Assembly (NCBI GenBank): GCA_007693385.1
Contig: REDR01000043.1
Span: 1-64,000 of the forward strand
Source: Anaerolineaceae bacterium
GTDB lineage: Bacteria; Chloroflexota; Anaerolineae; Aggregatilineales; Phototrophicaceae
Direction: 5' to 3'
Length of the DNA: 64,000 nucleotides
A program made the position numbers and the translations under genes. Under the pieces are notes generated by a model. The model was not told the DNA's origin and did no database searches. It worked only from the letters and a program-made list of their open reading frames with translations. Shown here in pieces: positions 19,126 to 28,551 of the stretch. Position 1 is the stretch's first letter; each line of letters begins with the position of its first letter.

Positions 19126-20886
19126 TCAGGCGGTGACTACTTCTGTCGATGATTCGCCGGCCTGTACACGTCGCGCTTCTTGATGCAGGATGCGCCGCAA
19201 GATGGCGATGGTGGCCGCGTATGTCGGATCAACGCCGGTATAACTCAGGTTGCTAGAGCCGAGATTGTGGCCGCGTCCCATCGGTGTATCCGACGCATAA
19301 TGCACGAAGCCGATGTCGAACGGGACGCCGTGCAGGTCTACGATTTCGTCCTGCGGGTGACGGTTGGGGCGGAACGCCTCGTAGACGGCGGATAGATACG
19401 GCCCGCCTTCCATTTCGATGTCGGTGTAGCCTTCGCGGTAGAAAACGCCCATATAGCGCGTATTCTGTAGGAACGTGCCCGGCACGCTGATCGCCTTTTG
19501 ATTGTCCAGCACCATGCCGTAAGCCATGTATGGCGCGACATCCTGCGCGGCGAAGCAATTGCTGAATAGATAGGTGTTTTGCGAGTGTTCGTCGTGTATC
19601 AAGTTGGGGATCATCACATCGCCGACGCGCCCGTTGAGTGTGGCCGCCTTGCCCATCACATACATGCCCTGCAAGCTCCCGATGCGTTCGGTGATGCGGT
19701 TCAGGATTTCGTAAGCCGCCAACCCTAGCGGATAGTCAATATTGATGATGAGCGCGTCGCTATGCGCCAGATGTGCGGCGTGGTCGTCGCCGCATAAGCG
19801 CTCGTCCATCCAATCAAGCCGCAATTTTTTAACCTCGATGACCTGCGCGGCGATCTGAAAGCCGCTTTCGTTGGGCACGCGATACACGCCGATTTTCTGC
19901 TCATCGTCGGCTTGCTGGGCTTCGGCCTGTGGATTATCCGCTAGATATTTCTTCAGCACGTAATACAGGAAGTTATTCAGGCTGGTCTGCTTATGCTCGT
20001 TGATGATGGCGGTGTACTCCTCCATCAGTGTTTCATGACCTTCGGCCTGTATGTATTCGATCAACGCCTGCTTATGACGCAAAGCGAAGCCGGTCAACAG
20101 GTTGGGGATGGCGTGCGTATTGCTGGACACGAAATACACCGGACGTCCGTCCGCTTTAATGCCGTTCGCCAGCGCTTTCTCGTTGATTTCCTCCCACCAG
20201 TAGGCGGTGGCCTTGCGGTACGCGGCGGCGGATGAAGCCAGCGACTTGAGCGACAGGTGCTTTTTATCGGCGGCGATCTTGTGGAGCGTGCCGAAGAAAT
20301 CATGCGCCCAGATCAACTGCAAGCGGCGGACTTCGCTCAGGGTGATGCTCAATATTTGTGCCAGCAAATCCGCTTCGGATTCACTGAGCGGATGCTCACG
20401 CTCTTGATTCTGCCGCAGGAAAAGCCGCGCCACTTCACTTTGTAGCAGTTTGTGTAGTTTGTTCCATTCGATCTGATACGCGGTCAGGATGGGCACGAGA
20501 TCGTCAATATCGGAGCGACTGGCGATGAACACCGCTAGCGTGTGCTTGCCGTTGTAATGTGTGCGCCGCCGCCGTCCGGGGGCGTGTACCTGTTGCCATT
20601 TGCGGATGCGCTTATAGCCCGCGTCGATGAACGATTGCTCGATCTGCCCGATGACGATCTGCTTAACATCGGCCATCATCGGCGGCAGGCGCAGACTGCT
20701 GTAAGTCAATGCGGCGATGTCCGGCTGGCCTTCGCGTGCTTTGACATGAAGCGGCGATTCCATCGCCATGTGGCTCTCTTCTAGCGTCCTGATCTGTATC
20801 GCCTCACTGGAGCGTAGAAGCGAATAGTACGTCCGCATGTACAGCTTGATCTCTTCACTGCCGGTCTGTGGTACTGTCCTGTCCAT
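19126..20886 (-). CDS. Uncharacterised ~586 aa protein (resembles, from memory, proteins annotated DUF6909) with a nucleoside-phosphorylase-like C-terminal half
   Basis: C-terminal GRVGDVMIPNLIHDEHSQNTYLFSN…YTDIEMEGGPYLSAVYEAF recalls PNP/UDP phosphorylase motifs; ATG after GGGGGG SD. Confidence 0.6.
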   Translation of the reverse strand: MDRTVPQTGSEEIKLYMRTYYSLLRSSEAIQIRTLEESHMAMESPLHVKAREGQPDIAALTYSSLRLPPMMADVKQIVIGQIEQSFIDAGYKRIRKWQQVHAPGRRRRTHYNGKHTLAVFIASRSDIDDLVPILTAYQIEWNKLHKLLQSEVARLFLRQNQEREHPLSESEADLLAQILSITLSEVRRLQLIWAHDFFGTLHKIAADKKHLSLKSLASSAAAYRKATAYWWEEINEKALANGIKADGRPVYFVSSNTHAIPNLLTGFALRHKQALIEYIQAEGHETLMEEYTAIINEHKQTSLNNFLYYVLKKYLADNPQAEAQQADDEQKIGVYRVPNESGFQIAAQVIEVKKLRLDWMDERLCGDDHAAHLAHSDALIINIDYPLGLAAYEILNRITERIGSLQGMYVMGKAATLNGRVGDVMIPNLIHDEHSQNTYLFSNCFAAQDVAPYMAYGMVLDNQKAISVPGTFLQNTRYMGVFYREGYTDIEMEGGPYLSAVYEAFRPNRHPQDEIVDLHGVPFDIGFVHYASDTPMGRGHNLGSSNLSYTGVDPTYAATIAILRRILHQEARRVQAGESSTEVVTA

Positions 20887-20989
20887 AATCCCCCCAACGT
20901 GTCACTACTTGCGGTCAATGCGCCAAGATTAGCAGACGTGAATTAAGATGGGTTTAAATCGCGTTTGCCCGTCGTCCGGCAAGACGCAC

Positions 20990-21430
20990 TCACTCCTCGC
21001 GTGCCCGCTTTTCGCGCTCGGCGGCCATCTTCCGGTTGAGTTGCTGGCGGCGCTTCTTGGCGCGGCGGACTTCCGCTTGTTTTTCTTCACGCTCTTTCTT
21101 GAGTTGCTTCTCGCTCACTTTGATCTTGCGTTTCGGCGCAAAAAGCGCGTAGATCGTGGCGAAGAAAACCATGAACAAGAAGAACATCACGCCGCCGACG
21201 ACGTACTGCACGATTTCTTGATCGAAGCTATCCGACGTGCCCTGTATGCCGCGTAACCGTTCACTGTCGGCGAAAAAGCTATCGTACAGCCAGCTATGCA
21301 CCGGCTCGCTGAGTATGAAAGCCAGCGCCGCCATCGCTATCGCCAGCAGGAGGCCGAGCACGGGCAACCACTTCGTAATGCTTTTGCGCTTGCTCATGCG
21401 GTTTTGATAATCTCTCTGGACAGATGACAT
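20990..21430 (-). CDS. Small membrane protein with two TM helices and a highly charged C-terminal coiled tail
   Basis: Two hydrophobic segments then EKQLKKEREEKQAEVRRAKKRRQQLNRKMAAEREKRAREE. Confidence 0.65.
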   Translation of the reverse strand: MSSVQRDYQNRMSKRKSITKWLPVLGLLLAIAMAALAFILSEPVHSWLYDSFFADSERLRGIQGTSDSFDQEIVQYVVGGVMFFLFMVFFATIYALFAPKRKIKVSEKQLKKEREEKQAEVRRAKKRRQQLNRKMAAEREKRAREE

Positions 21431-21470
21431 GATGTGTTACTCCTGATTCTATGAATGTAATGAAATTTGA

Positions 21471-22904
21471 TTATTCGCCGTTTTCGGGCGCTTTGTTGGC
21501 GTCTAATAGCGCCTGTATGATGCTATAGTAGCCGGTACACCGGCATAGATTGCCGCTGATGCTCTGTAGTGCCTGCGCCCGCGTCGGTTGCGGATGCTCT
21601 TCGAGCAGTTTCGCGCCGGACATGATGAATCCCGGCGTGCAATAGCCGCATTGCACCGCGCCTTTGTCGATGAACGCCTGTTGTACCGGATGCAGTTCAT
21701 CGGAGTCGGCCAGCCCTTCGACGGTAATCACATCCGCATTATGAGCGCGGGGCGCGGGCACCATGCAGGCCATCACCGCCGCGCCGTCCAGAAATACGGT
21801 ACACGCGCCGCATTCACCTTCCGCACAGCCTTCTTTAGTGCCGGGCAATCCGGCGTCTTCGCGCAGGAAGTCGAGCAATGTTTTGTCGTGGCCGCCGTCT
21901 AGCGTCACCGGTTGGCCGTTGATTGTGGTCTGGATCGGTGTTCCGGCGGTGTGGGTGGCTGTTGTCGTCGTCCCGCGCCCTTTGTGATCGCCCCATAGCA
22001 TCGCCGCCGGACGCTCCCACGCGGGCGCGGCGCTATCATCGGCCAGCGCATTGAGTGCCCGCTTGACCAGCACGCGGATCATCTCCACGCGATAGGCCGC
22101 CGTGCCGCGTATATCGTCCATCGGGGTCGGTGTGTCGGCGGCGATAGCGGCGGCGTCGGCGATGATCGCCGGTTCAAGCGTCTGGCCGATCAACGCCGCT
22201 TCAGCTTGCGGAGCGCGGATGATGGTCGGTGCGACACTGCCGAGCGTGATACGAGCATCGCGCACCGTCTGGCCGTCTAGCGTCAGCACGACGGCCACAT
22301 TAATCACGGAAATCGCCTGTGCGGAGCGTAACCCCAGCTTGAGGAATACGCCGCGCTGTTCGGCGGTCAAGCCGTCAAACGCGACGGAGACCAGCATTTC
22401 ATCAGGGCGCATGACGTGGCGGCGATAGCCGGTGTAAAACTCGGCCAACGGTACGACGCGGCGGCCTCCGCTCCGTGATTCCAGCGTGACGCTCGCGTTC
22501 ATTGCCAGCAGGGGCGGGATGGTGTCGTTAGCCGGTGACGCGGTGATGAGGTTCCCGGCGATGGTGGCGCGGTTGCGGATTTGCGGCGCGCCGACTTCCC
22601 AGCAGGCTTGCGCCAACGGGAGCGCCCGTTCTAGCAGGAGGTCGTTCCCTACGATGTCGTTATGCGTCACCATCGCGCCCAGATGAATACGTCCGTCGGC
22701 GTCGGCGGTGATGGCCGCCATGCCGGGCACCCGCGATACGTCGATCAACACATCGACATCAGGCCGCGCCCCGCGTTCTAGTTCCAGCAGTAGGTCGGTG
22801 CCACCGGCCACGATGCGGGCGCGTTCGCGGCTTTCGTCCAGTAAATCTAATGCCTGTTCTAACGATAAAACGGTGTGATATTCTCGCCACATACGCCTGT
22901 ACAT
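21471..22904 (-). CDS. Fused molybdenum hydroxylase subunit: FAD-binding (CoxM-like, N-term) + 2Fe-2S (CoxS-like, C-term)
   Basis: RIVAGGTDLLLELERG…RNRATIAGNLITASPANDTIPPLLAM; GCAEGECGACTVFLDG and QCGYCTPGFIMSG…NLCRCTGYYSI. Confidence 0.92.
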   Translation of the reverse strand: MYRRMWREYHTVLSLEQALDLLDESRERARIVAGGTDLLLELERGARPDVDVLIDVSRVPGMAAITADADGRIHLGAMVTHNDIVGNDLLLERALPLAQACWEVGAPQIRNRATIAGNLITASPANDTIPPLLAMNASVTLESRSGGRRVVPLAEFYTGYRRHVMRPDEMLVSVAFDGLTAEQRGVFLKLGLRSAQAISVINVAVVLTLDGQTVRDARITLGSVAPTIIRAPQAEAALIGQTLEPAIIADAAAIAADTPTPMDDIRGTAAYRVEMIRVLVKRALNALADDSAAPAWERPAAMLWGDHKGRGTTTTATHTAGTPIQTTINGQPVTLDGGHDKTLLDFLREDAGLPGTKEGCAEGECGACTVFLDGAAVMACMVPAPRAHNADVITVEGLADSDELHPVQQAFIDKGAVQCGYCTPGFIMSGAKLLEEHPQPTRAQALQSISGNLCRCTGYYSIIQALLDANKAPENGE

Positions 22905-22962
22905 TGCTCCAGATCGTCGGTTAAAAAAGCGCCCGTTGTGGGCGGTTGGTTCGTGTATTCTG

Positions 22963-23586
22963 TCAGCTTGTCCCGCTTGCCGGTTCGATCTCTAATACGG
23001 TGATCGGGTTGACGTTGATGATGCAGGTGTCTTGATATTGCGTGCGCGTCTGCTTGCGTCGGTCATAGGTGTGGACGTGGCCGTGTAGCATATAGCGCGG
23101 CTTGTACCATTCCATGAAGCGCAAAAGCGCCTTGAATCCGGTGTGGGGCAGGTCGTCGGCGTCGTGGATGCCACGCGGCGGGCTATGCGCGATCAGTAGG
23201 TCAATCGGCCTGCCCATCGTGCGCTGTAATAGGATTTGCGGCCCCATGCCCATCACCATGCGGTGCATCTGGCTTTCGGTATATTGCACCGTGCCGTTAT
23301 TGTACTGCATAGAGCCTTCCAGCCCGACCATTGTCAGCCCGTGAAAGTTGATGATGCGTTTATGCAGATCATCGCCGCCGGGCGGCTTCTCGTCGTAAAT
23401 CTCATCATGGTTGCCGCGCACGTAATACAACGGCACGTTCAGCACGGATACCATGAATTCGAGATAGACCGGCGGCATGTCGCCACAGCTAACGATGCAA
23501 TCAACATCGTTATACCGTCGGCGTAAATTGGCCGCGTTTTCCATCTGCGGCATAACTGTATCGCTAACACACAATATTTTGACCAA
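22963..23586 (-). CDS. Metallophosphoesterase
   Basis: SDTVMPQMEN…VSCGDMP…VRGNHDE…AHSPPRG…HGHVHTYD. Confidence 0.88.
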   Translation of the reverse strand: MVKILCVSDTVMPQMENAANLRRRYNDVDCIVSCGDMPPVYLEFMVSVLNVPLYYVRGNHDEIYDEKPPGGDDLHKRIINFHGLTMVGLEGSMQYNNGTVQYTESQMHRMVMGMGPQILLQRTMGRPIDLLIAHSPPRGIHDADDLPHTGFKALLRFMEWYKPRYMLHGHVHTYDRRKQTRTQYQDTCIINVNPITVLEIEPASGTS

Positions 23587-23596
23587 GATAAAAACC

Positions 23597-24439
23597 CTAT
23601 TTTGCGCTCTTTTGCCTCATTTCTTCCGGTTTGTACCGCATTGGTTGGCCGGTACCGCCACGCCGCACCATGATGATTTCCGCCAATATGCTGACCGCGA
23701 TTTCTTTCGGCGTCTCCGCTTCGATCTCTAGCCCGATGGGGGCGCGGATACGTTCCAGATCATCGACGGTCAGGCCGCGCTCCGCCACTAAATCGCGGAC
23801 GGTCAGCGCCCAGCGTCGCCGGCTACCGATCAGGCCGATATAGGCGGCGTCGGTGGCGAGCAGGGCGGGGATAAGGTCGATATCGACGGGCAGACCGCGA
23901 GTGACCGCCGCCACGCTGGTTCGCGCTGAAATATTCGCATAGTCAGCTACCTGTGACGGCGGGCAGACCACATATTCATCGCAGTCGGGCGCGTGTTCGG
24001 GGTTGCAGAACTCAGCGCGATCATCGCACAGCGTCACATAGTAGCCCGCCCATTTGCCCAACTGTGCCAGCGCTACGCCGACATGCCCCGCGCCGATCAC
24101 CAATAGATGCGGCGCACCCAACACCGGCTCGATGAAAATTTGTGCGGTGCCGCCACAGATGCCCGGGTCGCCGTCGGTCAGGTTGTTGAGCGTGTATGTC
24201 TGTAAGCTAGCTTCACCATCGCGCAGGGCTTGTAATGCGCTCTCGATAACTTTAGCTTCCATCGCGCCGCCGCCCACTGTGCCGACGATGCGCCCATCGG
24301 GATAGACTAGCATTTTGCTTCCGGCGTGGCGCGGCAGAGAGCCATCCGTGCTGATGACGGTGGCGAGCGCGGCGGATTCTCCGGCGTCAACCACTGCCGC
24401 TAACGCGGCAATCACGGCTTTGTGATCGTCTGCCATCAT
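23597..24439 (-). CDS. XdhC/CoxI family protein (molybdenum hydroxylase maturation)
   Basis: GSLPRHAGSKMLVYPDGRIVGTVGGGAMEAKV; LLVIGAGHVGVALAQL; YIGLIGSRRR. Confidence 0.92.
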   Translation of the reverse strand: MMADDHKAVIAALAAVVDAGESAALATVISTDGSLPRHAGSKMLVYPDGRIVGTVGGGAMEAKVIESALQALRDGEASLQTYTLNNLTDGDPGICGGTAQIFIEPVLGAPHLLVIGAGHVGVALAQLGKWAGYYVTLCDDRAEFCNPEHAPDCDEYVVCPPSQVADYANISARTSVAAVTRGLPVDIDLIPALLATDAAYIGLIGSRRRWALTVRDLVAERGLTVDDLERIRAPIGLEIEAETPKEIAVSILAEIIMVRRGGTGQPMRYKPEEMRQKSAK

Positions 24440-26895
24440 TCGATCTCAATCTCCCCGATTAACAGCCTGTCGGCGTCTACCGCCCATACATCCGATTGAA
24501 TCGCCACGCGCTCAAACGTGAACGGATCATAGAAGCCGATCCCGACGATATAGCGCCCACGCGCTACACCTTCTAAGTCTACCATAATCTGCCCGGAAAT
24601 AACGCCGTCCAACCAGTTAGCGGGCGGCAGTGTGCCCGCGCCGAGATAGCCGTCCATCTGCGCGACGGGTGGCGCGTCGATTTCGTCGTATAGATGCACG
24701 AACAGCTTATAATCGCCGCGTATATCCGCGCCCGCCCGCCACGCGGTATCGACGCGCAGATGACCGTTTTCGATCATCGCTTCTGCGGTCAGCAGATCAA
24801 AGCCGCCGTCTTGAAATATGGCGCGGGCTGGGCTGTCGTCTTGCTCCGGCGGCGCGGCGATGACCAGCCAGTGATGATATGGCATGTAGACGCCGCCTTC
24901 CGGTGTGATGTCGATGGTCAGCGTCGCGGAGTTCGTCGGCGGGATGCGTGTAGCGACTTCCAGCCATTGGCCGGACTGCTGGATGATGTGGCGCGTAGCG
25001 AGAGGCTGGCCGTCTACCGCGATGTGTAGCCTGCCGCGCTCGACGGGATGCAGGCGTGTAATCAGAATCAGGTCGCGTCCGTGAGCGTCCGGCGGCAATT
25101 CAAAGCGGAAGGATTCCGCTTCGTTGATGCGTCGCCCGCCATCGGTGACGCGGCACGGCGGCGTATCACACGCGATATAGTCCAGCGTGTAGAACTCGGT
25201 CATGAAGCCGGGCAGGTCGGGCGATGTGCGCCATGTGTAACCGGCGTCCGCTTCACTGGCTAAATCGGCCACGTCTATTTCAGCGATGATGCGGGCGATG
25301 CGCGGCGTGATGCTGGCCTGTCCCGGCTGGTCGCGCCGATCAGAGTCGAGCGTCGCCCAATCTACGCGATAAATGCCCTGAAATTCCGCGCCGAGCGCGA
25401 CGTTATCCGCCGGATCATATTCTGCATAGAATCCGGCCAGCCGTTCACCGTAAAGCGGCGTCTCTACCAGATAATTCAGCCCGCGTGCGGTGGTATAGGC
25501 GGCGATGTAGTCGGGACGTTCGCGCAGTAGAAATTGACCGACAGCGCCGGGCCCGTGTCGCCAATAGTCCGCCGCGCCGGTGGTGGTTAGCCCGACCATA
25601 TCGAGCGTCTGTCTTTCACCGACATAGCGCATCATGCCCACGTCATGCACCGCGATGACGGCTGAGGGGTCAGTGTGTTCGTTCAGCCATCGCGCCATCG
25701 GGAGCGGTTGCGCGACCACGTTCCCCACATTGACGCGATACAGCCGCAAGAATTCGGCGGCGCTGTGCGCCGTCATGAGGATGGTCAGCGCTACTGACGC
25801 GGCCAGCAGGTAGCGCGGCCACAACACATAACGGTTGCCGTGCCAGCGCATCAGCCCGCGCCACAGCGCCCAACCGCCCAATCCGGCAAGCGGGTAAATC
25901 AGCGCGTAGAGTGGCATCTGGTAGCGTTTGAAGTGCCAGAAGGCGGTGTCTAGCGTGGCGATAGCGCCACTGACGGCGACAAACCAGCCCAGCACGATCA
26001 GCGCAAGCGCCGGACGCGCCCGCACCAGCCACAGCCAGCCGATCACCGCCAGCAAGGATAGCGCTGGGACGATGAATTGCGTATCCACTGCGAAGCCCAG
26101 CCACATCTGGCCGAGATTATCCGCGATGCGCTCGAAGGCGATCCGCGCCGAAAAAGGCACCGCGCCGAGTATGGATTTCGCTTGATTGCCGGACGCTGAC
26201 AGACTGCCGGTTATCAGCGCGTTGACCGCCGGTTGCGTCATGACCGCCAGCAACGGGACGGCCAGCCAGCGCCAATCGCCGCGCCGGTCTTTTGCCCGCC
26301 ACAGTTTGACGGCGTAAATGCCGACGACGATCAGCGCCATGATGCTACCTTCCGGGCGCATCAACGCCAGCGCGCCCGCGCTCAACGCGATGGCGCGAAT
26401 ATCGCCGAACCACAGCGCGGCGAAGGTGGTCAGCGTCAGGGTGATGATGACGCCGGTTTCCATGCCGCTATGAAAGTGCCACGCCATCGCGCCGTGTGTG
26501 GCGAATAGCACGCCGCCGAGTATCGCCCAGCCCGCCGGAATCCCCGCGTCACGCCACAGCGCGATCAATACGCGCAGACTGATTCCCAGCATTACCGCGC
26601 CGACGATCAGCGCCCATATGCCCAATGCCAGCCCGCGAAAGCCGACCAGATAGCCACCGGCCAGCACGAACGGATATAAGAAGCTGGTCGCGCCGGATGA
26701 AGGCGGCGAACCGGCGTTATAGACGTATGGCGTGCCCTCTGCGATCCCCCGCGCATATTGAAAATGAATGTATACGTCATCCAGTGGCATGACGACATCG
26801 CCACCGCTGATTTGTATAGATGTTCCGAGATAAAACGCCAGAGTCAGCGCCGGAATCAACAGGCACAGGGCGCGGATCAATCGGTTAGTAGCCAT
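24436..26895 (-). CDS. Polytopic membrane protein, GT-C-like glycosyltransferase candidate
   Basis: Many TM segments; PLDDVYIHFQYARGIAEGTPYVYNAG (DD-x-YI-x-YAR loop); periplasmic-like C-terminal region. Confidence 0.6.
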   Translation of the reverse strand: MATNRLIRALCLLIPALTLAFYLGTSIQISGGDVVMPLDDVYIHFQYARGIAEGTPYVYNAGSPPSSGATSFLYPFVLAGGYLVGFRGLALGIWALIVGAVMLGISLRVLIALWRDAGIPAGWAILGGVLFATHGAMAWHFHSGMETGVIITLTLTTFAALWFGDIRAIALSAGALALMRPEGSIMALIVVGIYAVKLWRAKDRRGDWRWLAVPLLAVMTQPAVNALITGSLSASGNQAKSILGAVPFSARIAFERIADNLGQMWLGFAVDTQFIVPALSLLAVIGWLWLVRARPALALIVLGWFVAVSGAIATLDTAFWHFKRYQMPLYALIYPLAGLGGWALWRGLMRWHGNRYVLWPRYLLAASVALTILMTAHSAAEFLRLYRVNVGNVVAQPLPMARWLNEHTDPSAVIAVHDVGMMRYVGERQTLDMVGLTTTGAADYWRHGPGAVGQFLLRERPDYIAAYTTARGLNYLVETPLYGERLAGFYAEYDPADNVALGAEFQGIYRVDWATLDSDRRDQPGQASITPRIARIIAEIDVADLASEADAGYTWRTSPDLPGFMTEFYTLDYIACDTPPCRVTDGGRRINEAESFRFELPPDAHGRDLILITRLHPVERGRLHIAVDGQPLATRHIIQQSGQWLEVATRIPPTNSATLTIDITPEGGVYMPYHHWLVIAAPPEQDDSPARAIFQDGGFDLLTAEAMIENGHLRVDTAWRAGADIRGDYKLFVHLYDEIDAPPVAQMDGYLGAGTLPPANWLDGVISGQIMVDLEGVARGRYIVGIGFYDPFTFERVAIQSDVWAVDADRLLIGEIEIE

Positions 26896-27886
26896 AAGCG
26901 AAAATGTCAATGAACGAATGAATATCAGGATTAAGCGGATATAGTACCGGATAGGTTGCGCCCGCGTCGAGGTAGGTCTGGATTTTGGCGCGACATTCGT
27001 CGGGCGTGCCGCTAGCCGTCACCGCTTGAATGACTTCATCGGGCACTAGATGGGCGGCCTGTTCGATCTGTTGCGCGGATGGCCTTTCGGGTAGCGCCTG
27101 CTCGATGCGCTCGATGAGATCAGCGCGGACGCCGTTCGCCCGCATCACAAGCGGCTGTTGCCGGATGTATTGCGCCACCATAGGCCGCGCCCGTTCCAGC
27201 GCTCGCTCGCGCAGGGAATCCACCGAGCAGACGATCAACTGCGGGCGTTCGATCTGGTCGAGTGTTCGCCCGCCCTGTGTCGCGCCGATTTCGAGCTGAT
27301 GCACCGCGTCGGCGGTGTACTCCGGCGTGACCAGATAGTTGAGTAGAACGCCGTCAGCGATTTCACCGGCCAGCGCCATCAACTTCGCGCCGGTGGCGGC
27401 GATGTATACCGGTACATGGCGCGGCGTCTGGCGTCCGTGCGCGGCGTCGATCTGCACATCGGTCAGATTAACCCATTGCCCGCGCATGGTCACCGTCTCA
27501 CGCGCTAGCAGGCCGCGCACCGCCGCGACGACCTCACGCATGGCGATCAGGTATTTTTCGCGGCTGACACCGACTTTCGAGGCTAGCGGCTCGTGCCAGA
27601 CGCCCAGCCCGCAGATGATACGATCCGGCGCGAGATCGTCCAGTGTGTAGAATGTGCTGGCAAGGGTGGCGGCGTTGCGCGTCCAGATGTTGGTGACGCC
27701 GGTGCCGAGATAGATGCGCGACGTGTGGGCGGCGTAGGCGGCAAGCGGCACGATGGCGTCCCGCGCCAGTCGGCTTTCGGCCTGCCAGACAGCATAAAAC
27801 CCGCGTGACTCGGCGTATTGCACATACTTGATCGCGCTCTTTAGCGGGATGTTATCCTGTAGATACAAGCCGATCCGCGTCGTCAC
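26885..27886 (-). CDS. LLM-class (F420-dependent, Mer-like) oxidoreductase
   Basis: AESRGFYAVWQAESRLARDAIVPLAAYAAHTSRIYLGTGVTNIWTRNAATLA; PVYIAATGAKLMALAGEIADGVLLN. Confidence 0.88.
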   Translation of the reverse strand: MTTRIGLYLQDNIPLKSAIKYVQYAESRGFYAVWQAESRLARDAIVPLAAYAAHTSRIYLGTGVTNIWTRNAATLASTFYTLDDLAPDRIICGLGVWHEPLASKVGVSREKYLIAMREVVAAVRGLLARETVTMRGQWVNLTDVQIDAAHGRQTPRHVPVYIAATGAKLMALAGEIADGVLLNYLVTPEYTADAVHQLEIGATQGGRTLDQIERPQLIVCSVDSLRERALERARPMVAQYIRQQPLVMRANGVRADLIERIEQALPERPSAQQIEQAAHLVPDEVIQAVTASGTPDECRAKIQTYLDAGATYPVLYPLNPDIHSFIDIFAYGY

Positions 27887-27888
27887 CG

Positions 27889-28551
27889 CTAAACCTCACG
27901 GTTGCGTATTTGCTGTAGAACCTCCATCAACGGCGTTAGATGTTTGCCGCGCTGAATGATGCGCGTGTAGTTCTCAAGGTCTTCGGGCAAGTCGATGTCT
28001 TGCAACATGCGGTCTGATTGATACACGTTGACTTCCGCGCCGGCGTCGCGTGCCAGTACCGCGTGACGCTGAAAGCTGTTATCGCCGTAACCGTATTGGA
28101 TCAGGCCGGGCGGCTGGATGTACAGCGCATTGGTGCCGTCACGCTCGCGGTCTGTGGCGATGACCACGCTGGGGTGGGACTTGCGTCCCATCTCGATGAT
28201 GTCGATCACGTCCTGCGCGGTGATGAGAGGTAAATCTGCGGGGAGGATGAGTATTGAATCACAGCGCCAACTGGCGACGACGGATGTCGCCCGCATCAAC
28301 GCGGTATTGAGTTCCGGCGCGCCGCTTTCCTGTATGGTCTTTGCGCCGTATTCCCGCGCCAGAGCTAGCGCGGAGTTATCGCGGCTGATGACCAGCGTTC
28401 CGGCTACCTGCCGCACCTGTCCGACCACGCCCAACACATGGCGGAACATGGCCTCCGCGACTTTCTGCCGGTCTTCCGGCGATAGCATATCGGCCAGACG
28501 GCTCTTCGCCAGTCGCAACGGTTTGACGGGGATAATGACCCATGTACTCAT
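27889..28551 (-). CDS. cofC: CofC-like guanylyltransferase (2-phospholactate/phosphoenolpyruvate)
   Basis: MSTWVIIPVKPLRLAKSRLADMLSPEDR; ILPADLPLI; adjacent to cofD with ATGA overlap. Confidence 0.9.
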   Translation of the reverse strand: MSTWVIIPVKPLRLAKSRLADMLSPEDRQKVAEAMFRHVLGVVGQVRQVAGTLVISRDNSALALAREYGAKTIQESGAPELNTALMRATSVVASWRCDSILILPADLPLITAQDVIDIIEMGRKSHPSVVIATDRERDGTNALYIQPPGLIQYGYGDNSFQRHAVLARDAGAEVNVYQSDRMLQDIDLPEDLENYTRIIQRGKHLTPLMEVLQQIRNREV

